Positions 1 through 8,791 of a DNA stretch of 64,000 nt are shown piece after piece. The stretch is from Ascidiaceihabitans sp034111945 (lineage in GTDB: Bacteria > Pseudomonadota > Alphaproteobacteria > Rhodobacterales > Rhodobacteraceae): positions 62,001 to 126,000 of the forward strand of contig JBLHSG010000008.1 in assembly GCA_047626725.1 (NCBI GenBank), given 5' to 3'. Within the stretch, counting starts at the first letter, position 1. The number at the start of each line of letters is the position of its first letter. The position numbers and the translations under genes were made by a program. Under the pieces are notes generated by a model. That model did not search any database, was not told where the DNA came from, and saw only the letters and a program-made list of their open reading frames with translations.

Positions 1-142
1 TCGGCAGGTGAGGCTGCAATTTGGCGGGTATCTGACATTTGCATCGGCGGGCTCCCTCTGGTCGCGATTGGACGATTCATACTCTTTGCTGACGCGGATG
101 GCTATTGCCGAAATGGTTCACCGTGATAGGGCTGGTGCATGA
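1..142 (+). CDS. C-terminal end of an unrecognised protein (partial)
   Basis: A frame open from base 2 to a TGA at 140-142 encodes the last 46 or so residues of a protein whose start lies outside the window; it ends ...EMVHRDRAGA. The stop overlaps the ATG of the following permease as ATGA, the usual sign of translational coupling in this genome, which is the main reason to believe the frame is real. The piece is too short to assign to a family; no catalytic motif is visible. Confidence 0.55.
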   Translation, partial: RQVRLQFGGYLTFASAGSLWSRLDDSYSLLTRMAIAEMVHRDRAGA

Positions 143-1116
143 TCACATCCCCACAGAACAACGCGAATATGGGCATATTGTTTGTCCTGGCAGGTGTCTT
201 TTGCATCTCTATTAACGACATGTTTGTCAAACAATTGTCGGGCGGATACCCTTTGCATCAAATTGTTTTGGCCCGTTCCGCTGTCGGAATTTTGTTCAGC
301 ATGATCTTTGTCCAGCTCGAAGGTGGCATTGGCATTTTGAAAACCAAACAGCCGATATGGCATGCAACGCGCGGCCTGCTGATTGTGGCGTCGAACATGG
401 CGTTCTTTGTGGCGATTGCCGCCTTGCCCTTGGCCGATGCGACGGCGCTGTTCTTTGCCGCGCCGCTGTTCATCACCTTATTGTCGATCCCTGTGTTGGG
501 TGAAAAAGTCGGGCCGTTGCGATTGGGTGCGGTGGTTTTTGGATTTGTCGGCGTCATCATCATGCAGCGCCCGTGGGAAGGCAGCGATACATTGGGGGCC
601 TCGCGCCTCGTTTTGCTGCTGCCTGTGTTGGCCGCCCTAACCTATGCGATGAACCAAGTGTTAACCCGTAAATTGGGTGTGACAACCAAAGCATCCGCGC
701 TTTCTGTCTACATCCAACTGGCGTTTATCATTGTTTCTATTGGGTTTTTCCTAGTCGCAGGCGATGGCCGCTTTGCAGTAGGAAGTGATGATCCATCCAT
801 TCTGTTCTTGCTACGCCCATGGATCTGGCCACATCAAGAAGACATTTGGGCCTTTTTAATCCTTGGCATCAATTCCGCGCTGATCGGCTACTGCCTGTCC
901 CAAGCGTACCGGATGGCAGACGCCGCAACCGTCGCCCCGTTTGAATACATCGGCCTGCCATTGGCGGTTTTCTGGGGCTGGATTATCTTTGCTGACCTAC
1001 CGGTTTGGGAGGTCTGGACCGGCATCGCCATGATCCTTGCCGCAGGGTTGTTTGTGTTCTTGCGGGAAAAACAAAAATCACGCGCCGTCGCACATTACGG
1101 GATCAAACGGCGCTGA
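139..1116 (+). CDS. EamA/DMT-family inner-membrane transporter
   Basis: A 325-residue, strongly hydrophobic protein with about ten predicted membrane helices in two homologous halves, the layout of the drug/metabolite transporter superfamily (EamA). The first half runs from about residue 10 to 150 (FVLAGVFCISINDMFVKQ opens helix 1; a GEKVGPLRLGAVVFGFVGV motif closes it) and the second from about 155 to 310. These proteins export or import small metabolites or amino acids; the substrate cannot be read from the sequence. It overlaps the preceding frame by ATGA and is convergent with the quinone oxidoreductase, the 3' ends overlapping by 14 bases. The family call is firm, the substrate unknown. 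Confidence 0.85.
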   Translation: MITSPQNNANMGILFVLAGVFCISINDMFVKQLSGGYPLHQIVLARSAVGILFSMIFVQLEGGIGILKTKQPIWHATRGLLIVASNMAFFVAIAALPLADATALFFAAPLFITLLSIPVLGEKVGPLRLGAVVFGFVGVIIMQRPWEGSDTLGASRLVLLLPVLAALTYAMNQVLTRKLGVTTKASALSVYIQLAFIIVSIGFFLVAGDGRFAVGSDDPSILFLLRPWIWPHQEDIWAFLILGINSALIGYCLSQAYRMADAATVAPFEYIGLPLAVFWGWIIFADLPVWEVWTGIAMILAAGLFVFLREKQKSRAVAHYGIKRR

Positions 1117-2074
1117 TTTCAACCACAACTTTGCCCGTCGCCTTGCGCGTGCGCAGCAGATCAAGCGCCTCGTTGGCCTGTTCCAATGGCAATGTCGCGC
1201 TGACATGTGGTTTGATTTTTCCGACCACGTACCAGTCGATCAATGTCGCAAAACTATCGGTCAAAACCTTTGGATTAACCCGCGCGTAGCCACCCCAATA
1301 AAACCCGATGATCGTCAGGTTTTTCACCAACAAATGGTTCGCAGGAATTTGCGGCACCTCGCCCGAGGCAAAGCCAAGCGGCAAAATCCGTGCTTCGGGA
1401 TTGCAGGCGCGCAAGGCCGCTTTGAACTGGTCGCCGCCGATTGGGTCATACACCACGTCAGCCCCGCCCAGCGCTTTGACCACCTCGCGGATATCGTCGG
1501 TTTCGGAATTGATCAGGTGGTCGGCCCCTGCCGCCTTGCAGACCTCTAGTTTGGCCGCACCGCGCGCGCAGGCGATGACTTCGGCCCCCATCAGTTTGCC
1601 CAGTTCAACCGCCGTTAACCCGACGCCTCCAGATGCGCCCAGCACCAACAGGCGTTCGCCCGGTTGCATACGTGCTTTGTAATCAAGGGCGACGTGGCTG
1701 GTGCCGTAGGCGATCAAAAACGCCGCGGCATCAACTGTGTTCATGTCATCGGGCAGCGGCACACAAATTTCGGCGGGCAATGCGGCGTAATCGGCAAGGC
1801 CACCAAAGCCGGAATAGGACCCGACCTTTTGGCCAACTTTCAAATGCGTCACACCAGCGCCCAGCGCCTCGATTGTGCCGCAGATTTCCATACCGATGGT
1901 CGCGGGCAAGGTTGGTTTTTCTTGATAGGTGCCTTTGATGATTAACGTGTCACCAAAATTCAAACCACAGGTGTGGATGCGTACCAAAACCTCGCCGTCA
2001 CGCGGCGTTGGTTTTTCGATCTCGCGCATTTGTAACGGCTGACCCAGTTCCACAACTTGCATTGCACGCATCAT
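1103..2074 (-). CDS. NADPH:quinone oxidoreductase-like zinc-free MDR enzyme
   Basis: A 323-residue medium-chain dehydrogenase/reductase. The N-terminal GroES-like domain (about 1-120) carries the HTCGLNFGDTLIIKG stretch seen in quinone oxidoreductases and lacks the catalytic-zinc cysteine/histidine set of alcohol dehydrogenases. The Rossmann fold follows with LVLGASGGVGLTAVELGK near residue 145 for NADPH binding. The likely role is cytosolic one- or two-electron reduction of quinones or enones. It is monocistronic by appearance, 37 bases after the nusB end on the same strand, and the C-terminus ends in VVVEISAV. It could equally be an acryloyl-CoA-reductase-like paralogue; the exact substrate is uncertain. 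Confidence 0.85.
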   Translation of the reverse strand: MMRAMQVVELGQPLQMREIEKPTPRDGEVLVRIHTCGLNFGDTLIIKGTYQEKPTLPATIGMEICGTIEALGAGVTHLKVGQKVGSYSGFGGLADYAALPAEICVPLPDDMNTVDAAAFLIAYGTSHVALDYKARMQPGERLLVLGASGGVGLTAVELGKLMGAEVIACARGAAKLEVCKAAGADHLINSETDDIREVVKALGGADVVYDPIGGDQFKAALRACNPEARILPLGFASGEVPQIPANHLLVKNLTIIGFYWGGYARVNPKVLTDSFATLIDWYVVGKIKPHVSATLPLEQANEALDLLRTRKATGKVVVEISAV

Positions 2075-2111
2075 CGATACTCCTGATTGGGTCAGTTTAA
2101 TTCGCCAGTGC

Positions 2112-2585
2112 CTAGAACGATTGCGGCCGCGCCTCGCGGGCCATGTGGTCTAGCACTGCGTTCACAAATTGGGTTTCTTTGCCTTCGGGGAAGAACGCGC
2201 GTGCCACGTCGACGTATTCTGAAATGACGACCTTGGGCGGTGTGCCTGTGTCGCGCAATTCAGCGCCCGCGGCACGGAACAGGCCGCGCAAGGTCGGGTC
2301 AATCCGGTCGATCTTCCATTTGGCAACCAGCGCGCGATCGGTCATTTGGTCAATCGGCGCTTGGTGGTTCACGGCATCCTCGAGAACGCGGGTGAACAGG
2401 TCGATGTCCCCGTCGATCATTTCGGCACCTTCATAGGTTTCGCCAAAACGGTGGTTCAGGAATTCAAGGCGCACTTGATCCAGCGTCTGACTGGAATGTT
2501 CCATCTGGAACAGCGCCTGCACCGCGTAAAGCCGCGAGGCCGACTTCATCTTGCGCTTTTGATTGCCAGATAGAGGAGTAGTCAT
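2112..2585 (-). CDS. nusB: Transcription antitermination factor NusB
   Basis: NusB, with NusE (S10), forms the boxA-binding complex that suppresses termination in rRNA operons. I place the start at the ATG ending at 2585 (MTTPLSGNQKRKMKSASRLYAVQ), giving 157 residues; it overlaps the ribH stop as ATGA. A longer upstream frame exists but reads through ribH. The family signatures ARLYAVQALFQ-like SRLYAVQALFQMEHS near residue 20 and VISEYVDVARAFFPEGKETQFVNAVLD near the C-terminus are present. nusB directly after ribH is a very common proteobacterial arrangement, so the riboflavin and antitermination genes are probably co-transcribed. Confidence 0.95.
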   Translation of the reverse strand: MTTPLSGNQKRKMKSASRLYAVQALFQMEHSSQTLDQVRLEFLNHRFGETYEGAEMIDGDIDLFTRVLEDAVNHQAPIDQMTDRALVAKWKIDRIDPTLRGLFRAAGAELRDTGTPPKVVISEYVDVARAFFPEGKETQFVNAVLDHMAREARPQSF

Positions 2586-3148
2586 GCTGTTGTATTTCCG
2601 CCCGTGTTTCCGAATCCGGGATCGCCTGCCATCAGGATGTTTTCCGACGGTGGCTTGAATCCGATACCTTTGCTTTGGTTGCTCCACTTACGGGCGAGGG
2701 CAATCAGATGCAAGGCAGCAGCGGCCGCCCCGCCACCTTTGTTTTGATCCGATGGATCAGCGCGGACGTCGGCCTGCTTGCGGTTCTCGACCGTTAGGAT
2801 GCCATTGCCGATGCACAGCCCCTGAAGGCCAAGCAATTGCAGCGCCCGAGAGCTGTCGTTGCAGACAGTTTCATAATGCGTGGTTTCGCCGCGAATAACG
2901 CAGCCCAGCGCCACGTAGCCGTCAAAGTTGCTACGTCGATCCGCGATGCCAATCGCTGTCGGAATTTCCAACGCGCCGGGCATTTCGATCAGATCCCATG
3001 TGCCGCCTGCCGCTTCGATTTCGGCCTTGGCACCGGCCACCATATTGTCGGCGATGTCTTTGTAATAGGGTGACACGACGATCAAAACCTTGACGGGTTT
3101 ATCAAAGCTGGGGCGCTCTAGAATGTGGTGTTGTTCGGCGGTTGCCAT
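2582..3148 (-). CDS. ribH: 6,7-dimethyl-8-ribityllumazine synthase
   Basis: Lumazine synthase condenses 5-amino-6-ribitylamino-uracil with 3,4-dihydroxybutanone 4-phosphate to give the immediate riboflavin precursor. The conserved core is visible: PGALEIPTAIG near residue 58, GCVIRGETTHYETVCNDSSRAL with the catalytic-pocket residues near 82-100, and GNGILTVENRKQADVRAD. At 188 residues it is somewhat longer than the usual 150-170 because of a C-terminal tail (from about residue 160) rich in Gly and Asn. It lies 12 bases downstream of ribBX and overlaps nusB by ATGA, forming a ribBX-ribH-nusB transcription unit. Confidence 0.95.
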   Translation of the reverse strand: MATAEQHHILERPSFDKPVKVLIVVSPYYKDIADNMVAGAKAEIEAAGGTWDLIEMPGALEIPTAIGIADRRSNFDGYVALGCVIRGETTHYETVCNDSSRALQLLGLQGLCIGNGILTVENRKQADVRADPSDQNKGGGAAAAALHLIALARKWSNQSKGIGFKPPSENILMAGDPGFGNTGGNTTA

Positions 3149-3160
3149 CAGCTGTGTTCC

Positions 3161-4282
3161 TTATTTTTCGGGCATGATCGGACGCGTGCCCGTGATTTCA
3201 AGGTCATAGGCATCTAGGCCAACATAGGTGGTCAGTGGGCTATCTGTAAGCAGCACCAATTTGGTCAGGCCCAATTTCGCCAGCATTTGCGCGCCAAGAC
3301 CGGTGTTTTTCACCACCTTGGGGCCATCATCATCCGAACCAAACAATTCTTTGCGCGGTTGGCGGAACAGGCACACGACGCCGCGCCCCTCTGCGGCGAT
3401 GATTTCCATCGCGCGCGGCAGCTCACCCACAGATTTGGGGCCCAGACCCAAGATATCACTGACCGCATTCAAGGCATGTGTGCGCACCAAAACCGGTTCA
3501 TCCGTGGTGATATCGCCCTTGGACAGCACAACGTGTTCGATGCCATATGTTTGATCGGTAAAGATGCGCATGTCCCATGTGCCGCCATGTTCTGACGTGA
3601 CGGTGCGCGCATCGGTTTCCACAACCAGATTGTCATAACGACGGCGGTAAGCGATCAAATCACTGATCGTGCCAATTTTCAGGCCATGTTCTTTTGCGTA
3701 TTCGATCAAATCCGGCAGTCGCGCCATTTCGCCGTCAGGGCGCATGATTTCGCAAATAACCGACGACGGATAATGCCCCGCCAATCGCGCCACATCACAA
3801 CCTGCTTCGGTGTGACCGGCACGCACCAACACGCCACCTTGCCGCGCGCGCAATGGAAACACGTGGCCTGGGGTCGCGATGTCTGCGGCCGTTTTGTCAG
3901 GGTCGATGACCGTGGCGACAGTCAGCGCGCGATCACCTGCGGAAATGCCTGTTGTGACACCTTCGCGGGCCTCGATCGAAACTGTGAACGCCGTCTCGTG
4001 ACGAGACGAATTGTGCATCGCCATCATCGGCAGGCCCAATTCCTCGATCCGCTCGGCGGGTAAGGTCACGCAGATCAAACCACGCCCGTGTGTCGCCATG
4101 AAATTCACCGCCGCAGGATCAGCAAATGCTGACGGGATCACCAGATCACCTTCGTTTTCGCGATCCTCGTGATCGACCAGAATAAACATGCGACCCGCGC
4201 GGGCCTCGGCGATTATGTCTTCGATGGGTGAAATTGCGTTGGCCAAGTCCAGCTCAACCGGTCCGGGTGTCTCAAAACTCAT
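3161..4282 (-). CDS. ribB: 3,4-dihydroxy-2-butanone 4-phosphate synthase with degenerate RibA-like domain (RibBX)
   Basis: The N-terminal half (about 1-215) is a DHBP synthase: the acidic metal site DHEDRENEGDL near residue 38 and RAGHTEAGCDVARLAG near 155 are intact, so it should make the four-carbon unit for RibH from ribulose 5-phosphate. The C-terminal half (about 225-373) aligns with GTP cyclohydrolase II, but the usual zinc motif C-x2-GD-x7-C-x-C is replaced by LNAVSDILGLGPKS with no cysteine, and the arginine-finger region EGRGIGL is replaced by PRKELF. This matches the RibBX architecture described in proteobacteria, so a separate active RibA is expected elsewhere. No FMN riboswitch is recognisable upstream. 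Confidence 0.93.
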   Translation of the reverse strand: MSFETPGPVELDLANAISPIEDIIAEARAGRMFILVDHEDRENEGDLVIPSAFADPAAVNFMATHGRGLICVTLPAERIEELGLPMMAMHNSSRHETAFTVSIEAREGVTTGISAGDRALTVATVIDPDKTAADIATPGHVFPLRARQGGVLVRAGHTEAGCDVARLAGHYPSSVICEIMRPDGEMARLPDLIEYAKEHGLKIGTISDLIAYRRRYDNLVVETDARTVTSEHGGTWDMRIFTDQTYGIEHVVLSKGDITTDEPVLVRTHALNAVSDILGLGPKSVGELPRAMEIIAAEGRGVVCLFRQPRKELFGSDDDGPKVVKNTGLGAQMLAKLGLTKLVLLTDSPLTTYVGLDAYDLEITGTRPIMPEK

Positions 4283-4401
4283 GGTTGTGCCTCATTGCAG
4301 AATCTCTTGTGCCTTAAACTATAGACCACCCCAAGGCCAGATGAACGCTAGACGTTACGGCCCGGGACGCACTACGGTTTTTGAAACCAAAGGATACGCC
4401 C

Positions 4402-5457
4402 ATGCGCACGAACAAATTGCTGCACGTCGTCGAGGCCCATGCCGAAGGGGAACCCGGGCGCGTCATCACAGGCGGCATGCCCGCGTTGTCCGGCAATTCG
4501 GTGTTTGAGCAAATGCAATGCATGCAGGCGCACCACGACGACATTCGGCTGTTCATGCTGCAAGAACCGCGCGGCCATCCTGCACTGTGCTGCAATGTTC
4601 TGGTGCCCCCGAATCACCCCGCCGCTGATGCGGGTTTCATTGTGATGGAACAGACAGAATACCCGCCAATGTCCGGATCGAACCTGATTTGCGTGACAAC
4701 TGTTTTACTGGAAACAGGTATTTTGCCTATGGTCGAACCAGTCACGGACCTGGTGCTAGAAGCCCCGGCCGGGCTGATAAATGTGCGCGCAGATTGCAAA
4801 GACGGCAAAGTTACGCGTGTCACGTTTCGCAATGTGCCGGCGTTTGCGGTGCATCTGGACCGCGTCATAGATGTGCCGGGTTACGGTGAAATCACCGTCG
4901 ATATCGCATGGGGCGGGATGTTTTTCGTGATCGCTGATGTCGCGCAATTCGGGATCACAGTCGCGCCTGGAAACGGTGCCGATCTGGTCCGCGCAACAGA
5001 GGCAATGCGCCACGCCGCCGTTCAGCAACTGCCTGTCGTGCATCCCGAAAACCCGTCCATCAAAGGCCCGACAATTGGCAACTTGATGGTGAAACAGGAC
5101 AAGGGCGCACACGGTTTGGGTGCGATCACCGTGTCCACTGGCCCCTATGACCCCACCAAACCAAATGCGTTAACCGGCGTTCTGGATCGATCACCCTGCG
5201 GCACCGGAACCTGCGCCAAGATGGCCGTTTTGCACGCCAAAGGCCTGTTGGATATGCACACCGACTACGTAAACGCAGGCCCGATGGGCACCACATTTAC
5301 AGGTCGCATAACCGACCTCACAAAGGTCGGTGACTACGACGCGATTGTCCCAACGCTTTCGGGCCAAGGATGGATCTATGGCACCGCGCAATACATGCGT
5401 GACCCAAGTGATCCGTTTCCGAACGGCTATAAAATTGGTGATATTTGGGGGGCTTAG
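4402..5457 (+). CDS. Proline racemase family enzyme, Ser/Cys type (hydroxyproline epimerase or dehydratase)
   Basis: A 351-residue cytosolic enzyme of the proline racemase fold. I choose the ATG at 4402 because AAAGGA stands seven bases before it; an in-frame TTG at 4381 lacks this. The second catalytic cysteine is clear (C266 in DRSPCGTGTC), while the first position, usually MCGH, reads PPMSGSN with Ser91. Ser/Cys members of this family act on hydroxyprolines (epimerases) rather than proline, so cis/trans-hydroxyproline metabolism is a reasonable guess. It lies between ribBX (divergent) and ribE (convergent, overlapping by four bases), without obvious pathway partners. Exact substrate unknown. 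Confidence 0.85.
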   Translation: MRTNKLLHVVEAHAEGEPGRVITGGMPALSGNSVFEQMQCMQAHHDDIRLFMLQEPRGHPALCCNVLVPPNHPAADAGFIVMEQTEYPPMSGSNLICVTTVLLETGILPMVEPVTDLVLEAPAGLINVRADCKDGKVTRVTFRNVPAFAVHLDRVIDVPGYGEITVDIAWGGMFFVIADVAQFGITVAPGNGADLVRATEAMRHAAVQQLPVVHPENPSIKGPTIGNLMVKQDKGAHGLGAITVSTGPYDPTKPNALTGVLDRSPCGTGTCAKMAVLHAKGLLDMHTDYVNAGPMGTTFTGRITDLTKVGDYDAIVPTLSGQGWIYGTAQYMRDPSDPFPNGYKIGDIWGA

Positions 5458-6041
5458 CCCGCTTCTGCCAACCGCGCGACGTAACGCGCCAACGTGTCGA
5501 TTTCCAGATTGATCTGATCACCGACGCTGACATCACCCCACGTTGTCACCTCTTTGGTGTGCGGGATAAAGTTGATGCCAAAGACATCGCCTTGAACCTC
5601 GTTGACCGTCAGGGACGTGCCATTCAAAGCCACCGATCCTTTGGGGGCAATAAACTTGGACAAAGCCGCAGGGGCGCGCAATTGCACACGCGTGCTGTCG
5701 CCCTCATCTGCCATGTGGATCACCTCGGCCACGCCATCGACGTGCCCCGAAACGATATGACCGCCCAGTTCATCGCCAACTTTTAACGCGCGCTCTAGAT
5801 TGACACGTTTGCCGATTTCCCAGCTTGCGACATTGGTGATGTTCACAGTTTCGGCGCTGATTTGCACGTCATACCAATCGGAGCCCAGATCAACGACAGT
5901 CAGGCACACCCCGTCCGATGCGATCGATGCACCCATGTCGATACCGTTGGTGTCATACTGGGTCTGAATGCGCGCGCGCAAATCCCCCTCTTTCACCAGA
6001 TTGGTGATGATGCCGATGTCTGTGACGATACCTGTGAACAT
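5454..6041 (-). CDS. ribE: Riboflavin synthase alpha subunit
   Basis: Riboflavin synthase dismutates two lumazine molecules to riboflavin. The 195-residue protein begins MFTGIVTDIGII, the invariant N-terminus, and shows the two tandem beta-barrel lumazine-binding repeats: ASIASDGVCLTVVDL near residue 38 in repeat one and GSVALNGTSLTVNEV near 133 in repeat two. The HIVSGHVDG segment is also conserved. The gene is separated from the other rib genes by the proline-racemase-like gene on one side and the capsule cluster on the other, reads away from both, and presumably has its own promoter between 6042 and 6140. Confidence 0.95.
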   Translation of the reverse strand: MFTGIVTDIGIITNLVKEGDLRARIQTQYDTNGIDMGASIASDGVCLTVVDLGSDWYDVQISAETVNITNVASWEIGKRVNLERALKVGDELGGHIVSGHVDGVAEVIHMADEGDSTRVQLRAPAALSKFIAPKGSVALNGTSLTVNEVQGDVFGINFIPHTKEVTTWGDVSVGDQINLEIDTLARYVARLAEAG

Positions 6042-6138
6042 TGCGATCTCCGTGCTATACTAGAGCTGAGGTAGCGGTAGGACCTTGATCTGACAAGTCC
6101 TCGGTCATGTTTCTGTCCCTCACACAATATTCACAGAC

Positions 6139-6168
6139 TTGCATCATTGTATCCAAAAGACATATTTT
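6139..6168 (+). promoter_or_regulatory. Candidate sigma-70 promoter of the capsule genes
   Basis: TTGCAT at 6139-6144 and TATTTT at 6163-6168 are separated by 18 bases and point into the capsule operon, whose first start codon is about 55 bases further on. This is a sequence match only; the region is shared with the divergent ribE gene and is A/T-rich. Confidence 0.4.
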
Positions 6169-6223
6169 AGCCCAGTTTCGAGATCATTGAGATCAAGGTT
6201 AATAGTTGGTTAAGGATGTTCAG

Positions 6224-7513
6224 GTGTCAGAGTCACCACATCAGCGGGTGTTTTTGTTCCTTCAGGGACCGCACGGGCCGTTCTTTCATCGTCTTGGGCG
6301 TATGTTGCGCAAGGCCGGTGCAGAAGTGTGGCGAGTCGGTTTTAACGCCGGTGATCGCGCATTCTGGTTTCATCCCAGCAGCTACATCCCATTTCGTGGC
6401 AGTTCCGATCAATGGGCAGACACGTTTACAGCCCTGATCGAAGAAAAAGGCGTCACCGACATCGTTTTGTACGGCGACACCCGCCCCGTTCACGCCCAAG
6501 CCGTAGCGCAAGCAAAGGCGCGCGGCATCGGTGTGCACGTGTTCGAAGAAGGCTACATGCGCCCGTTCTGGATCACATACGAACGGGGCGGCACCAACGG
6601 CAATTCGCGCTTGATGGATATGACGATCGCGCAGATGCAAAAGGCGCTGGCGCAATCCGACATGGACGCCCCCCTGCCACCTGCCCGCTGGGGTGACATG
6701 CGACAGCATATTTTTTACGGCGCGCTGTACCATTTTTTCGTGATGTTCAGAAACAGCGACTACCGCAATTTTCGGCCACATCGCAGCCTGACTGTGACCA
6801 AAGAATTCCAACTGTATCTGCGCCGCTTGGTGTTGATGCCATTACAAGCCATCGATCGCCGTATCGCGACACTGCGCATTAGGCATGGTGGGTTTCCGTA
6901 TCATTTGGCGCTGCTGCAATTGGAACATGACAGCAGTTTCCAGATGCATTCGCCGTTCGATACCATGCCCGAATTTCTAGACGTCGTGATCGAAGGGTTC
7001 GCCGCTGGTGCCCCACAACATCACCATCTGGTGTTCAAAGCACACCCGCTAGAAGACGGCCGCGTGCCTGTGCGCAAATCCATTCGCCAGCTTGCCCGCA
7101 AACACGGTGTGCTTGATCGTGTACATTACGTTCGCGGCGGGAAATTGGCGCAATTGATGAATGACGCACGCACCGCCGTGACTGTAAATTCAACCGCAGG
7201 TCAGCAAGTTTTGTGGCGCGGCATCCCGCTTAAGGTGTTTGGCAAGGCCGTCTATAACCAGCCTGAATTCGTTTCTGACCAGCCTTTGGCGCAGTTTTTC
7301 AAAGGTGCAAAACGCCCCGATCACAAAGCATACAAGGACTATCGGCGCTATTTGCTGGAAACCAGCCAGTTGCCCGGCGGCTTTTATTCGTCGCGCGCAC
7401 GACGTCAATTGCTGCGTCAGGTCGTCGATATGATGCTCGCACCCGAAGATCCGTACGACGCGCTAAAGTCAGGAACAGCGGCGCCAAGGCAACAGTTGCG
7501 TGTCGTGACGTAG
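6224..7513 (+). CDS. Capsule polysaccharide biosynthesis protein, KpsS-like
   Basis: A 429-residue protein of the KpsS/LipB-like family, cytosolic enzymes that, with KpsC, add Kdo residues to the lipid anchor on which group 2 capsule is built. Family landmarks are RVFLFLQGPHGPFFHRLGR at the N-terminus, FEEGYMRPFWITYERGG near residue 110, HHLVFKAHPLEDGR near 270 and STAGQQVLWRGIPLKVFG near 325, the last two forming the CMP-Kdo-binding part of a GT-B-like fold. I choose GTG 6224 (AAGG eight bases upstream); a TTG at 6206 is possible. It is followed by the export lipoprotein and the KpsC-like gene, but no KpsMT transporter genes are in the window. Confidence 0.87.
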   Translation: MSESPHQRVFLFLQGPHGPFFHRLGRMLRKAGAEVWRVGFNAGDRAFWFHPSSYIPFRGSSDQWADTFTALIEEKGVTDIVLYGDTRPVHAQAVAQAKARGIGVHVFEEGYMRPFWITYERGGTNGNSRLMDMTIAQMQKALAQSDMDAPLPPARWGDMRQHIFYGALYHFFVMFRNSDYRNFRPHRSLTVTKEFQLYLRRLVLMPLQAIDRRIATLRIRHGGFPYHLALLQLEHDSSFQMHSPFDTMPEFLDVVIEGFAAGAPQHHHLVFKAHPLEDGRVPVRKSIRQLARKHGVLDRVHYVRGGKLAQLMNDARTAVTVNSTAGQQVLWRGIPLKVFGKAVYNQPEFVSDQPLAQFFKGAKRPDHKAYKDYRRYLLETSQLPGGFYSSRARRQLLRQVVDMMLAPEDPYDALKSGTAAPRQQLRVVT

Positions 7514-7524
7514 CCAACACAATC

Positions 7525-7559
7525 CCTAGCGGTAGTAATTTGATATAAATTCCGCTAGG
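7525..7559. repeat. Perfect 8-bp inverted repeat between capsule genes
   Basis: CCTAGCGG at 7525-7532 and CCGCTAGG at 7552-7559 can form an 8-bp stem, with a further AATTT/AAATT pairing inside the 19-base loop. It lies 12 bases after the KpsS-like gene and about 90 bases before the export lipoprotein. There is no following T-run, so it is better read as an RNA-processing or partial termination hairpin than as a standard terminator. Confidence 0.5.
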
Positions 7560-7651
7560 TTAAACCAAATCACGTCAGAAAACTGGCGGATACCCTTGGG
7601 AACAACCCGAGGTCATGAGGCAGAACAAGAATAGGTCGAGGAGACCGAGCA

Positions 7652-8785
7652 GTGATCTTCAACGGTTTTCGGTGGGCACGCCCCATCGCGATGTTTGCGG
7701 CATTGGCCGTAATTTCATCTTGTGGCCTTCCGCAGGTTGGCCCGAACAAACGCCAGATTTACAAAGGCTCCGTCCAACAAGAGGGCGACGCATTTATCGT
7801 GTCCGTTAACGACCGCGTCACGCGGGCGACGGCTATCACACCGGCGTTAGGCTTTAGCGAAGCGTTCAAAAACGCAGGCACCTTGGGCTCTGATACAATC
7901 CGCCCCGGCGATGTTTTGGGCCTGACGGTCTGGGAAAACGTCGACGATGGATTGCTGTCAGACACAGGCACCAGCGCAACTATCCTCGAAGAAGTACAAG
8001 TTGATGGCGCCGGGTTCATCTTTGTCCCTTACGCAGGTCGCATTCGCGCAGCTGGCAACACGCCAGACGCAATTCGCCGCATTATCACCGCCAAATTAGC
8101 CGACCAAACCCCTGATCCGCAGGTGCAAGTGCGCCGCGTCGCAGGCGATGGGTCAACCGTTTCATTGATCGGCTCAATTGGCGGTCAGGGCGTGTTTGCC
8201 ATCGAACGCCCAACACGTACATTGTCCACGATGCTGGCCCGTGCAGGTGGGATCACAATCCAACCGGAAATCGCACAAGTCATTGTTCTACGGGGCAAAC
8301 AACGCGGGAAAATCTGGTTCCAGGATCTGTATGACAATCCCGAACTCGACATCGCGCTACGTGCTGGTGATCGCATTCTGGTCGAAGAAGACACCCGTGC
8401 CTTTACCGCATTGGGCGCCACAGGCAGCCAAGCCCGCGTGCCATTCGAAAGCCAGAACCTGTCGGCCCTCGAAGCCATCGCACAAGTCGGCGGCCTGTCC
8501 GCATCCAGCGCTGATCCGACCGGTATTTTCGTATTCCGCAACGAACCAGCCGAAGTCGCGAACATCGTGATGGGCCGCAACGATTTGCAAGGCGCACAAC
8601 GCCTCGTCTACGTGCTCGACTTGACCCAATCAAACGGCATGTTCATGGCGCGTGACTTTGTTATTCGCGACGCCGACACGCTCTATGTGACCGAAGCACC
8701 GTTTACTCAGTGGAACAAAGCAATCTCAGCTTTGACCGGCTCGGCCACATCGGTGAACGCGCTGTCGTCCCTCGCCGGAAACTAA
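7652..8785 (+). CDS. Polysaccharide export outer-membrane lipoprotein (Wza/KpsD type)
   Basis: A 377-residue secreted lipoprotein. The N-terminus is a lipoprotein signal ending VISSC, predicting lipidation at Cys24. The polysaccharide export (Poly_export) domain follows with IRPGDVLGLTVWENVDDG near residue 88, then two SLBB-type beta-grasp segments (about 165-250 and 255-345). Such proteins form the periplasmic/outer-membrane channel for capsule or exopolysaccharide. The GTG start at 7652 is preceded by GAGGAGACC. It lies between the KpsS-like and KpsC-like genes, consistent with a capsule operon. No C-terminal Wza alpha-helical barrel can be judged by eye. Confidence 0.9.
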   Translation: MIFNGFRWARPIAMFAALAVISSCGLPQVGPNKRQIYKGSVQQEGDAFIVSVNDRVTRATAITPALGFSEAFKNAGTLGSDTIRPGDVLGLTVWENVDDGLLSDTGTSATILEEVQVDGAGFIFVPYAGRIRAAGNTPDAIRRIITAKLADQTPDPQVQVRRVAGDGSTVSLIGSIGGQGVFAIERPTRTLSTMLARAGGITIQPEIAQVIVLRGKQRGKIWFQDLYDNPELDIALRAGDRILVEEDTRAFTALGATGSQARVPFESQNLSALEAIAQVGGLSASSADPTGIFVFRNEPAEVANIVMGRNDLQGAQRLVYVLDLTQSNGMFMARDFVIRDADTLYVTEAPFTQWNKAISALTGSATSVNALSSLAGN

Positions 8786-8791
8786 CCGCGC

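Noticed and set aside
4283..4401. Possible FMN riboswitch upstream of ribBX
   Set aside because: None of the conserved RFN-element segments are recognisable here or in the ribE leader (6042-6200).
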